A stretch of DNA of 64,000 bases from NCBI RefSeq assembly GCF_000425145.1, contig NZ_AULF01000021.1, positions 1-64,000 on the forward strand, in the 5' to 3' direction. The DNA comes from Pedobacter glucosidilyticus DSM 23534 (GTDB taxonomy: Bacteria > Bacteroidota > Bacteroidia > Sphingobacteriales > Sphingobacteriaceae). Numbering within the stretch: position 1 is the first letter of the stretch; each line of letters opens with the position of its first letter. A model generated the notes under the pieces. The model was not told the DNA's origin. It saw only the letters and a program-made list of their open reading frames with translations, and ran no database searches. This document shows, one piece after another, positions 34,583 to 42,745 of this stretch. A program made the position numbers and the translations under genes.

Positions 34583-35656
34583 ATGTTAGATAAATTAGAA
34601 GCTATAAAACTCCGCCGAGATGATGTGGAGCGGGAATTAACCAACCCAGAGGTTACGCAAGACATGAAACGTTTTGCACAGCTGAACCGTGAGTATAAGG
34701 AGTTGGGTTTGATTGTGGATGAGTATTATAAGTACAAAAATGTAATCAGTAATATTGATGCTAACCGCGATATTTTAGCGAACGAGAAAGATCAGGAGTT
34801 GCGTGAGATGGCCAAAGAAGAGTTGGATACTTTGGTGCCTTTAAAGGATGAAATGGAGGCTAAAATTAGGTTGATGCTAGTGCCTAAAGACCCAGGAGAT
34901 GAAAAAGATGCCATTGTAGAGATTAGAGGTGGTACTGGTGGTGATGAGGCTGCAATTTTTGCTGGCGATTTATACCGTATGTATACCCGTTATTGCGAAG
35001 GCAGGGGCTGGCGTACCGAAACTTTAGAGGTTACAGAGGGCACCAATGGTGGTTACAAAGAGGTCATTTTTAAAGTTATTGGTGAGGATGTTTACGGAAT
35101 TTTAAAATACGAATCTGGTGTGCACCGGGTGCAACGCGTTCCGGATACAGAAACCCAGGGAAGGGTACATACTTCTGCCGCATCAGTAGCGGTGTTGCCA
35201 GAAGCTGAAGAGGTTGATGTGGAAATTAACCCTGCGGATGTGGAATTACAAACATCAAGATCTGGTGGTGCTGGTGGACAAAATGTAAACAAGGTGGAAA
35301 CAAAAGTACAGCTAACACACAAGCCATCGGGTATTGTGGTGGTTTGCCAGATAGAGCGTTCGCAATTGGGTAACCGTATTAGAGCTATGGAAATGCTGAG
35401 GAGTAAATTGTACGAGCGTGAGTTGGCTAAACATAATGAAGCTATTGCCAGCACACGTAAAACTATGGTATCAACCGGAGACCGATCTGCCAAAATACGT
35501 ACTTATAACTACCCGCAAGGGCGTGTTACGGAGCATAGAATAGGTTTAACTTTATATAATTTACCAGCTATTATGGATGGTGATATACAGGAAATACTTG
35601 ATGCTCTGCAATTTGCAGAAAATGCTGAAAAACTGAAAGAGGGCTCTATTGCATAA
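34583..35656 (+). CDS. prfA: Peptide chain release factor 1
   Basis: 357 residues, the normal RF1 length. The PCRF domain (1-200) has [20 protein letters not shown]; the codon-recognition tripeptide region reads [11 protein letters not shown], that is P-D-T where many RF1 have PAT or PVT. The catalytic GGQ is in [21 protein letters not shown]-like context (about residue 233). The C-terminus has [22 protein letters not shown]1 ends translation at UAA and UAG. A downstream tRNA-Asp begins 73 bp after the stop. Confidence 0.96.
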   Translation: MLDKLEAIKLRRDDVERELTNPEVTQDMKRFAQLNREYKELGLIVDEYYKYKNVISNIDANRDILANEKDQELREMAKEELDTLVPLKDEMEAKIRLMLVPKDPGDEKDAIVEIRGGTGGDEAAIFAGDLYRMYTRYCEGRGWRTETLEVTEGTNGGYKEVIFKVIGEDVYGILKYESGVHRVQRVPDTETQGRVHTSAASVAVLPEAEEVDVEINPADVELQTSRSGGAGGQNVNKVETKVQLTHKPSGIVVVCQIERSQLGNRIRAMEMLRSKLYERELAKHNEAIASTRKTMVSTGDRSAKIRTYNYPQGRVTEHRIGLTLYNLPAIMDGDIQEILDALQFAENAEKLKEGSIA

Positions 35657-35729
35657 ATTTAAAAAAAGATTTTGCACTTCAATAGAAATATCTATATTTG
35701 CACTCCCGAACGATAAGAACGGAAAAAAC

Positions 35730-35803
35730 GGAGTGGTAGTTCAGCTGGTTAGAATGCCTGCCTGTCACGCAGGAGGTCGCGGGTTCGAGTCCCGTCCATT
35801 CCG
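35730..35803 (+). tRNA. tRNA-Asp (GTC)
   Basis: 74 bases. The acceptor stem GGAGTGG/CCATTCC is complete with one G-T pair, the D-arm contains AGTTCAGCTGGTTAGAAT, the anticodon loop is CTGTCAC with GTC, and the T-arm is CGGGTTCGAGTCCCG. CCA is not encoded. A terminator follows directly. Confidence 0.97.
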
Positions 35804-35806
35804 CGA

Positions 35807-35838
35807 AACCTCTTAGAGAAATCTAAGAGGTTTTTTGT
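35807..35838 (+). terminator. Terminator of the tRNA-Asp gene
   Basis: AACCTCTTAG (35807-35816) and CTAAGAGGTT (35823-35832) form a perfect 10-bp stem with a 6-nt loop, followed by TTTTGTTTTT. Confidence 0.92.
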
Positions 35839-36073
35839 TTTTATAGCATTTCCTGAAATAAGCTGGATCAAGGATCAAGCGTAAAAGTTGGGGAGAGACA
35901 TTAAGCATATATTTTAGCTAGTCTAAAGAGGAAGAACTTGACATTTCTTACGCCTCTGAACTGCGATCGGAAAGCATCTATTTGATTGGGTACTCACCAA
36001 AAACTTCATAAAAAACAAATACAAACAATAATGAAATAACTTGCTTGCTAAATTTTTGTTCATTAAATTTGTT

Positions 36074-36092
36074 TGTTCATGATTCATGAACA
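36074..36092. promoter_or_regulatory. Perfect 9-bp palindrome, operator-like
   Basis: TGTTCATGA-T-TCATGAACA lies 10 bp before the ATG at 36103. A further TTTGTTCAT-like half site (TTGTTCATTAAA) lies at 36057-36067. The symmetry is that of a dimeric repressor site (TetR or similar). No regulator gene is nearby. Confidence 0.45.
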
Positions 36093-36102
36093 CATTAAAA
36101 AA

Positions 36103-36195
36103 ATGAACAAAGAGAATCGCCAAACTTTGCAATTTGCAACAGAAAGACTAACTGGAATAGCCGGAGCTGAAATTGAAATGATTACTCTGGATTGA
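36103..36195 (+). CDS. Possible 30-aa frame behind the palindrome, probably a gene remnant
   Basis: From the ATG at 36103 the frame reads MNKENRQTLQFATERLTGIA and ends with GAEIEMITLD and TGA. It looks protein-like and is preceded by an operator-like site, but is too short to assign. It may be the 5' end of a gene whose remainder has decayed. Confidence 0.25.
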   Translation: MNKENRQTLQFATERLTGIAGAEIEMITLD

Positions 36196-36560
36196 GCAAA
36201 TATTAGCTAATCGACCCACCACTTGGTGGCAAAATATGTTAGAAGGTATGAGAGATAAAGTTTAATTTATCGAGTGCTAAATTTATTTCAATAGCAGACA
36301 AATAGTTGCAGAAAAAAGGTGAGCATCTTCTCTAAAAAATCGCAAAAAATTGGTTTAAAGGCAAATATGGGATAAGTCTAAGTTCATCCATTCCGCAAAA
36401 ATAACATCAAAAAACCCATCCAGAAAACGGGCATTACCAAGACCAATCTCTCCTGAATATTCCCGAAGATGAACGTTCTCTTCGATAAGATAAATGTACA
36501 TTTAACTTTACAGTAATTTCAAAACTTTATTTTTGTTTAAACAAGCTTTAAAATACCGTA

Positions 36561-37556
36561 ATGAAATATTTCTTAGCAGCAATTTTTGTTGTATCAATAG
36601 CAATCAGCGTTAAAGCTCAAACTCATAAAAGTCAAACATTTGCTTTTGGCTCTTGTAATCGTCAGAACTTGCCACAACCCTTATGGGATGTTATCTTAAA
36701 GGACCAACCCAATGTATGGATATGGCTAGGAGACAATATTTATGGCGATAGCCATGACATATCGGTTTTAAAAGAGAAATATCAAATACAAAATGATAAT
36801 CCTAATTATAAAAAGTTTACTGCTAAAGTACCTATCATTGGTACTTGGGATGACCATGATTATGGAATCAACGATGCTGGAATAAACTACCCTCGTAAGC
36901 AAGAAAGTCAGCAATTAGCCCTTGATTTTTTAAACGTACCTAAAGAAAGTCCAGTTCGTAAACAAGCTGGTATTTATTCGTCTCATAATTATCAAGTAGG
37001 AAACAAACAAGTAAAAGTAATACTATTAGACTGCCGATATCATCGTGATACTTTAATGCAAGACAATGATAAAAGATACATCCCCAACTTTAAAGGAGAT
37101 ATTTTAGGAGAAGAGCAGTGGACTTGGTTAGAAAAACAGTTAAGCAGCAATGCTGATGCTTATGTGATTGGCTCTAGTATACAGGTATTATCTGCGGAGC
37201 ATCCACATGAAAAATGGGCCAATTTCCCTACTGCTAAAAAAAGATTGATGGATTTGTTGGTAAAAACCAAACCTAAAGGCGTGATTTTACTAAGTGGAGA
37301 TAGGCATATTGGAGAGTTTTCCAAAACACAAATTATAGGTTTAAACTTCCCACTTTACGATATTACTTCCAGTGGACTTACAAATCCTGCATCACATATT
37401 AAAGCAGAGCATAACCCATACCGTGTAGGACCATTGGTTAACCAAAAGAATTATGGACTGTTAGAATTTAAAGACAAGGGCAAAAAGCTTGAGGTAACGA
37501 TGTCTTTAAAAGGCCTTGAAACACCTGTTTATCATAAAGAGGTAGTGGAATTCTGA
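36561..37556 (+). CDS. Exported PhoD-like phosphoesterase
   Basis: 331 residues with a signal peptide (MKYFLAAIFVVSIAISVKAQ). Metal and active-site motifs of the PhoD-like metallophosphatase family are present in order: FGSCNRQ, WLGDNIYGD, WDDHDYGIND, LDCRYHRD, and LSGDRHIGEF. It lacks the N-terminal PhoD_N domain, so it belongs to the short form. It probably hydrolyses phosphomono- or diesters in the periplasm. It stands alone, downstream of the tRNA-Asp scar and divergent from nothing; the kdp kinase ends convergently at 37651. Confidence 0.9.
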   Translation: MKYFLAAIFVVSIAISVKAQTHKSQTFAFGSCNRQNLPQPLWDVILKDQPNVWIWLGDNIYGDSHDISVLKEKYQIQNDNPNYKKFTAKVPIIGTWDDHDYGINDAGINYPRKQESQQLALDFLNVPKESPVRKQAGIYSSHNYQVGNKQVKVILLDCRYHRDTLMQDNDKRYIPNFKGDILGEEQWTWLEKQLSSNADAYVIGSSIQVLSAEHPHEKWANFPTAKKRLMDLLVKTKPKGVILLSGDRHIGEFSKTQIIGLNFPLYDITSSGLTNPASHIKAEHNPYRVGPLVNQKNYGLLEFKDKGKKLEVTMSLKGLETPVYHKEVVEF

Positions 37557-37650
37557 TTCGCACTTTAAATCTTTATGATAAGCGCATTGCTTGGATTTAA
37601 GTTACAAAGGTTTAATAATAGTGATTATCTCAACAAGCTTTTCCTCAATA

Positions 37651-39387
37651 CTATGAAAACGATTTTATAAGTGTTAATGTAAAAACACTACCTACCCCAA
37701 ATTCACTATCAACGCTGATATTACCTCCTTGGGCTTCAATAAAATCTTTACTGATGGCAAGTCCTAATCCGGTACCTTCTTTTTGGGTGCCTGGAACTCT
37801 AAAATAGCGTTCAAAAATTTTATCTAGGTATTGGGGGGCTATGCCTTGCCCTTGGTCCTTAATAATTATTTTTACTTCTTTTGTGGTTTCTAACATTTTA
37901 ACATTAATAACAGATTGCTCATGAGAGTACCTGATGGCATTGGCTATCAAATTGGTGATTACCCATGCTGTTTTTTCTTTATCCGCTAAAACTTTAGACA
38001 CCGTATCAGAATAATTGATTTCAAATTTTATTTGTTTTTGCTCTGCTTGTGTTTTAGTTGCTTGGATAGCATAATCTAAAATTTCTATAGGGCTAGCAGG
38101 TAATATATTTAACTGTATATGACCACTTTCTAATTGTGCCATGTTTAATAACTCGCTCGTAATTTTCAATAAACGATGTGTGTCATCTTGTATACTTTCA
38201 ATCAAATCATTTTGCTCTGGATTTAGATCCCCCATTTGTTTATTTTTCAAAAGTTGCGTACTCATTTTGATAGAAGAAATGGGTGTTTTTAACTCATGAG
38301 AGATGGTTGCTATGAAATTGGTTTTAGCTTCATCCAGCTCGTGGAAAGCGGTAATATTCTTCAAAATATAAACAGAACCAATATTTGTAAAAGCGTAGTT
38401 GATATTTTTTTCGGGATATAAATTACTTTGTGGAACCAAAATATTTAAAGCTTCCTTTTTAAAATAACTTTCTTTTGCATCGGCATAAATTTTCAGTTCA
38501 TGGTTTACATGATTGTTAAGCAAGTTTTTTAATAAATCGTTCTTTAATGCAACATCGGGCGCAAATTTACCTACGAGGTCATTTTCGTTTAAACCAAAGA
38601 GTTTAAGAGCTACAGGGTTAACAAATAAAATATGCTGATGCTCGTCTAACCCGATTACACCATCATTCATGCTGTTAATGATGGCCTCTATCCTTTTTTT
38701 CTCAAAAAGAATTTTTGCCAAATTAGAGTTTTCAAAATCATGAAGCTTTTGAGCCATACTATTAAAAGCCTGAGCTAACTCGCCAAACTCGTCTTTAGAA
38801 GTAAAGCTTAAACGCTTGTTATAATTTTTTGCTTCAATTTCTTTTATTCCTTCTGTTAATAATTTAATGGGATTTGCAATATAACCTGGGAAATTAACGA
38901 TAAAACTAAAAGTGATTAATAAACAGATACCTCCCCAAAAAATTAGAAATAAATTGGCACTATGCGCTGTTTTGTTTGCTAGTTCATTTTTAAAGATGAT
39001 GGCCTTTAAATTTAAGTCCATGATTTTGTTCAAGCTAGCTCTAATTTGTTGTTGATGTTTAGCTATGTTTAGGGTGTCCTTAGTAGCCTTTAACTGTTCT
39101 AAGTGATGTCTTACCTTTGCGGTTAAAACCTGTTCTCCCGGCTCTGTTAGGTTGCTTTCCTGTTTAATAAGTTGCCTTTCAAAGTTATTTAATGAGCTAC
39201 CAAAATCAGACTTATCTAATTCGTACAACATCAATCGGGTATATTCTAGGGTCTCGTAATTATCTTTAAGAACCAGTTTTGCTTCAGCAGATAGCTTGTT
39301 TAAATAATAAGCTGATAGTGCTCCAAGTATCAGAATAATGATAAAAAGTAAGCTAAAGCCTAAACGAAGTTTGGTTTTTATTTTCAT
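37651..39387 (-). CDS. Sensor histidine kinase of the kdp locus
   Basis: 578 residues. Two membrane helices (about 9-29 and 147-167) flank a helical periplasmic sensor. Then come a HAMP domain (YIANPIKLLTEGIKEIEAKN), a PAS-like domain (about 230-345, IINSMNDGVIGLDEHQHILF), HisKA with TISHELKTPISSIKMSTQLL, and HATPase with NLIANAIRY, DQGQGIA and GTGLGLAISKDF. It starts 4 bp after the KdpD-type gene, and probably supplies the kinase half missing from that protein. Its partner is likely the sigma-54 activator at 47780. Confidence 0.9.
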   Translation of the reverse strand: MKIKTKLRLGFSLLFIIILILGALSAYYLNKLSAEAKLVLKDNYETLEYTRLMLYELDKSDFGSSLNNFERQLIKQESNLTEPGEQVLTAKVRHHLEQLKATKDTLNIAKHQQQIRASLNKIMDLNLKAIIFKNELANKTAHSANLFLIFWGGICLLITFSFIVNFPGYIANPIKLLTEGIKEIEAKNYNKRLSFTSKDEFGELAQAFNSMAQKLHDFENSNLAKILFEKKRIEAIINSMNDGVIGLDEHQHILFVNPVALKLFGLNENDLVGKFAPDVALKNDLLKNLLNNHVNHELKIYADAKESYFKKEALNILVPQSNLYPEKNINYAFTNIGSVYILKNITAFHELDEAKTNFIATISHELKTPISSIKMSTQLLKNKQMGDLNPEQNDLIESIQDDTHRLLKITSELLNMAQLESGHIQLNILPASPIEILDYAIQATKTQAEQKQIKFEINYSDTVSKVLADKEKTAWVITNLIANAIRYSHEQSVINVKMLETTKEVKIIIKDQGQGIAPQYLDKIFERYFRVPGTQKEGTGLGLAISKDFIEAQGGNISVDSEFGVGSVFTLTLIKSFS

Positions 39388-39391
39388 TTCA

Positions 39392-40504
39392 TCAAGATAA
39401 AATAATCAGGTCAATATCTGTATTTGTTAAGCGTTTAGAAAGTTTTTCGAAAAGATTTGGTTTGAAAAGATTAAGCAGACTAGTACTTTTAGGTTTACCG
39501 ATGCAAATGGTTGTAATTTGTTTTTCAAGAACCAACTCCATGATGGCTTCAACAATATCAACATTTTTTTTTCTGACAACTTCTGCACCCATTTCTGTAG
39601 CTAGCTTTAAATGATTTATTAAGTGTCTTTGACTGGCTAATTTTATTTTATCAGCCGCTTCTGATGGGATTTGAACATATAAAACCATCCATTTAGCATG
39701 ATAATAAGAGGCTAACCTTGCTGTTTTTCTAATGATGTTTTTTGCACTATTTGGATGTGAACTGATGCAAGCTAAAAAGTATTCTTGCCTTAATTGTACT
39801 TGCTTAGGAACTTCTGTTTGAATTTTTCTTTCTAGCTGATTAGAAACTTCCCTTAGAGCCAATTCTCTTAATTGTAATATTTTCTCGATTTGGAAAAAAT
39901 TCCTCAGGGCTAAAGGTACTTTGTCCAAAGTATAAATCTTACCTGTTTTTAGTCTGTCAATCAATTCATCAGCTGTTAAATCAATATTAACTACCTCATC
40001 TGCCATTTGCAACACCTTATCTGGCACTCTTTCTTGCACCTCAATACCGGTGATAGCTTTGACATCTTCATTTAAACTTTCTAAATGCTGGATATTTACA
40101 GCTGATATCACATTGATACCAGCATTTAAAATATCCAGCACATCTTGCCAGCGTTTTTCGTTTTTGCTACCTTCTATATTCGTGTGTGCCAGTTCATCAA
40201 TAATAACTACCTCTGGATGCAAATTAATAACTGCTTGTACATCTAGTTCTTCTAATTCTTTACCTTTATAAAATAATTTTCTGCGGGTTATAATGGGCAA
40301 ACCTTCTAAAAGCGCATGCGTCTCTTTTCTTAAATGCGTTTCAATAAAAGCTATTTTTACATCAATACCATTTGCTAAAAGCGCATGTGCTTCTTGCAAC
40401 ATTTTATAAGTTTTGCCTACACCGGCACTCATGCCTATATAAACTTTAAACTTACCTCTTCTATTTGATTTTACTAATTCGAGAAAATCAGAAACTTGTT
40501 GCAT
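39392..40504 (-). CDS. kdpD: KdpD sensor half (KdpD plus UspA-like domain, no kinase)
   Basis: 370 residues. Residues 15-215 are the KdpD N-terminal domain with Walker A GMSAGVGKT, EThLRKET-like FIETHLRKETHALLEGL, and Walker B VVIIDELAHTN. Residues about 245-370 form a UspA-like domain (FLACISSHPNSAKNIIR, ICIGKPKSTSLLNL). E. coli KdpD is near 900 residues and continues with four helices, GAF and kinase; all of that is missing. This is a split KdpD, with the kinase gene 4 bp downstream. It probably senses potassium or ATP state in the cytoplasm. Confidence 0.9.
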   Translation of the reverse strand: MQQVSDFLELVKSNRRGKFKVYIGMSAGVGKTYKMLQEAHALLANGIDVKIAFIETHLRKETHALLEGLPIITRRKLFYKGKELEELDVQAVINLHPEVVIIDELAHTNIEGSKNEKRWQDVLDILNAGINVISAVNIQHLESLNEDVKAITGIEVQERVPDKVLQMADEVVNIDLTADELIDRLKTGKIYTLDKVPLALRNFFQIEKILQLRELALREVSNQLERKIQTEVPKQVQLRQEYFLACISSHPNSAKNIIRKTARLASYYHAKWMVLYVQIPSEAADKIKLASQRHLINHLKLATEMGAEVVRKKNVDIVEAIMELVLEKQITTICIGKPKSTSLLNLFKPNLFEKLSKRLTNTDIDLIILS

Positions 40505-40516
40505 CTCAATTTTAAA

Positions 40517-41590
40517 TTAAAAAGACAAGGCCAAACTTGCAGTTAAACTGGTATTGTAATTTACAGCATTGTTATTTCTAATAAAGATTTGGTCTTTGCT
40601 ATCATAAGTTTTGCCTTCTATTCTAAACGTTGCATTACTTACCGGAGCATAATCAATATTTATTGAATAACCGGTTGTGCTAAAACCATTTGGCGTACCT
40701 GTATTGATGATGATGCCATCGCTATCTTTATAAAACTCTACTCTTCCTGCTACAGCCCATTTGGGTTGAAACTTGTATTGAGCAATCAAAACTGGAGCAA
40801 AAATCTCACTCTTATCAGATTGACCGCTTAGCTTTTGCTGCGTTCCGTAATCAAACCCTGCTGTTAGCCCTAATACATCCGTTAGTTGTGCAATTGCATA
40901 AAAGTTATGATAAAATCGATGCACACTAACTTCATCCACACCTTCGGTACCATAATAATTACTGTAGTTAAAAGTTAAACTTGAATTTGGTTTATAGGTA
41001 AGCTGTAATCCACCGGCTGGCTTACTGTTACCATCTTGTCGCATGATTTTTTGCCATCCATTTAAATAAAGTAAGGTTGCAGCAAACTTATTATTGGCCG
41101 TAGCATAAGATAATTTTGCCCCAGCTTCATAATAAGGTGTGTTTTCAGAAACTATATTTCTGGTTAACACCCAGCAGTCTTTACTGATAGCGCTCTCAAA
41201 ACCTATATGAGAGGGAAAAATTCCTGCATCAAACCAAATATTTTGAGTTTTACTTATTTTGACACCTACATTAGCCTCAAAAATGTTTTTTAAAACTCCT
41301 GATTCTGCTGCTAAATTGGCATTGGTATAAGTTCCTGCCATTAAAGCCAGATTTCCTCTTAGCATTTCACTGCTGTAATTGGCTTTTAGAAATCCTAAAT
41401 TTAGGTTTACTTCATTGTGTCTGTTGTGCGAATAGATAAAATTTGGTCTGTTATTACTAGTTGGCTTGTTAAAATCATAAACGTAATAGGTCTCTAAATA
41501 TCCACTAATATTTATTTTGATAGGTTCTTGCGCTTTTAGTAGAGTTACAACTATTAAGATCAAAGCCAATGATAAAATTTTTGTTTTCAT
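40517..41590 (-). CDS. Outer-membrane beta-barrel (porin-like) of the kdp operon
   Basis: The ATG at 41590 starts signal peptide MKTKILSLALILIVVTLLKA and is chosen over 41620; the protein is 357 residues. The mature part consists of alternating beta strands with aromatic girdles (SGYLETYYVYDFNKPTSNNR, YSHNRHNEVNLNLGFLKANY, SSLTFNYSNYYGTEG) and ends in SLTASLALSF with the terminal Phe typical of barrels. Similar DUF1597/porin-like proteins accompany kdp genes in Bacteroidota as I recall, suggesting a pore that lets K+ into the periplasm. That role is inferred. Confidence 0.8.
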   Translation of the reverse strand: MKTKILSLALILIVVTLLKAQEPIKINISGYLETYYVYDFNKPTSNNRPNFIYSHNRHNEVNLNLGFLKANYSSEMLRGNLALMAGTYTNANLAAESGVLKNIFEANVGVKISKTQNIWFDAGIFPSHIGFESAISKDCWVLTRNIVSENTPYYEAGAKLSYATANNKFAATLLYLNGWQKIMRQDGNSKPAGGLQLTYKPNSSLTFNYSNYYGTEGVDEVSVHRFYHNFYAIAQLTDVLGLTAGFDYGTQQKLSGQSDKSEIFAPVLIAQYKFQPKWAVAGRVEFYKDSDGIIINTGTPNGFSTTGYSINIDYAPVSNATFRIEGKTYDSKDQIFIRNNNAVNYNTSLTASLALSF

Positions 41591-41620
41591 GCTTGTATAA
41601 TTATTAAAAAGGAAAAACAT

Positions 41621-42187
41621 CTATCTTTTTAATTCGTCTAAAGCCAAATTCAACTTTAAAACATTAAGTGCCGAAGGTCCAAATAAGCCTAATAAAGGTT
41701 TTTCAGTATTTTCTTCAACCAGTTTTTCCACTTGTTTCTTGTCGAGTTTGCGATATTCTGCTACTCTTTTAATTTGAATTTTAGCTCCTTCTAGAGAGAT
41801 ATTTGGGTCTAAACCACTTCCTGAAGCAGTTACCATATCTGATGGGATTTGGGATTTTTTTAGATAAGGATGATATTTCAAAAGTGTATCTACCCTATCA
41901 GATACTTGTTGCAAATAATCAGGGTTTGATGGGCCTTTGTTAGAACCTCCAGAACCTGCTGCGTTATAACCTACTGCTGATGGACGCCCCCAAAAATATT
42001 CTGGATTGGTAAAAGACTGACCGATTAAAGCATAACCAACGGTCTTTCCGTTTTTAGTTACTTTTTCTCCGCTGCCTTCTCCTTTACTAAATTTACCAGC
42101 AAACGCTAATGTTAAAGGATAGAGGATGCATAGCAGCACCATTAAAACTAATGTTAGGCGTATAGATTGTAAAATGTACTTTTTCAT
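41621..42187 (-). CDS. kdpC: Potassium-transporting ATPase KdpC subunit
   Basis: 188 residues with one N-terminal helix (IRLTLVLMVLLCILYPLTLA) and the periplasmic domain: GYALIGQSFTNPEYFWGRPS, YNAAGSGGSNKGPSNPDY, VTASGSGLDPNISLEGAKIQ and the end LNVLKLNLALDEL. KdpC raises ATP affinity of the KdpFABC pump. It is separated from kdpB by 546 bp holding a plus-strand toxin-antitoxin pair, which is unusual since kdpB and kdpC are normally adjacent. Confidence 0.96.
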   Translation of the reverse strand: MKKYILQSIRLTLVLMVLLCILYPLTLAFAGKFSKGEGSGEKVTKNGKTVGYALIGQSFTNPEYFWGRPSAVGYNAAGSGGSNKGPSNPDYLQQVSDRVDTLLKYHPYLKKSQIPSDMVTASGSGLDPNISLEGAKIQIKRVAEYRKLDKKQVEKLVEENTEKPLLGLFGPSALNVLKLNLALDELKR

Positions 42188-42224
42188 GATTTTTAATAAT
42201 TATATTTGATATAAACTTTTAAAT

Positions 42225-42482
42225 ATGGAAACGACGTTTAGACTTAAACTTTCAGAATTGGATGAAAACCTTTTAAATTCAATTAAAAGCTTGTTTAAAG
42301 ATGATAGAGAGATTAATCTAACAATATCAAGCGCAACAGATTTTGATTTAAACCAACAAGAAACTAAAGAAGAATATTTTACTCGTTTAGCTAAAGCCAT
42401 TTCTAACCTTGATAAAGGCCAAGGAGTAACATATACTGAGGAGGAATTAAACGAATTGGTTATCTCAAATTTAAAACATTGA
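42225..42482 (+). CDS. Antitoxin of a YoeB-type pair
   Basis: 85 residues: METTFRLKLSELDENLLNSI, then ITISSAT-like INLTISSATDFDLNQQETKE, YFTRLAKAISNLDKGQGVTY, and [15 protein letters not shown]. The small acidic protein precedes and overlaps the toxin gene by four bases (TTGA), the usual order and coupling. The N-terminal ribbon plus helix probably binds its own promoter; the C-terminal half should cover the toxin. It lies 37 bp from the divergent kdpC. Confidence 0.82.
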   Translation: METTFRLKLSELDENLLNSIKSLFKDDREINLTISSATDFDLNQQETKEEYFTRLAKAISNLDKGQGVTYTEEELNELVISNLKH

Positions 42483-42745
42483 TAAAGTTTAAATTTGAAC
42501 CTGATGCCCTTGAACAATTTACCGATTGGGGCGTTTACGACCGCCAAAAATTTCTTAAAATCTACGACTTGCTTAAAGACATTAGTAGAACGCCATTTAC
42601 TGGTATAGGAAAACCAGAAGCCATGAAACATAACCTTAAAGGATGCTGGTCTAGAAGGATTGACGATAAACATCGTTTGGTTTACAGAATTTCCTCTGAT
42701 GGAACTATTGAAATTATAAGCTGTAAAGGTCATTCAGATAAATAA
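42479..42745 (+). CDS. yoeB: YoeB/Txe-family mRNA interferase toxin
   Basis: 88 residues from a TTG. Catalytic positions of YoeB are visible: E47 in GKPE, R66 in [10 protein letters not shown], and H85 in CKGHS; the tyrosine that follows in E. coli YoeB is replaced by serine. [19 protein letters not shown] and CWSRRIDD match the family closely. It cuts mRNA in the ribosomal A site. Its last 12 bases overlap the last codons of kdpB on the other strand, so the pair is wedged tightly into the kdp operon. Confidence 0.9.
   Translation: MIKFKFEPDALEQFTDWGVYDRQKFLKIYDLLKDISRTPFTGIGKPEAMKHNLKGCWSRRIDDKHRLVYRISSDGTIEIISCKGHSDK

Larger units (their letters stand above)
35839..36560. other. Intergenic stretch after tRNA-Asp, possible element scar
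   Basis: About 720 bp with no full-length gene. It contains a perfect palindrome (36074-36092), a 30-codon plus frame after it, and at 36387-36396 TCCATTCCGC, an exact copy of the tRNA 3' end. It looks like decayed inserted DNA. The longest minus frame (35923-36132) has no family character. Confidence 0.5.

Noticed and set aside
35923-36132. 69-codon minus frame behind tRNA-Asp
   Set aside because: No family character, and it covers the palindrome; more likely decayed DNA.
42200-42733. 177-codon minus frame covering the toxin-antitoxin pair
   Set aside because: It is the shadow of two well-supported plus-strand genes and its Ser/Lys-rich translation resembles no protein family.
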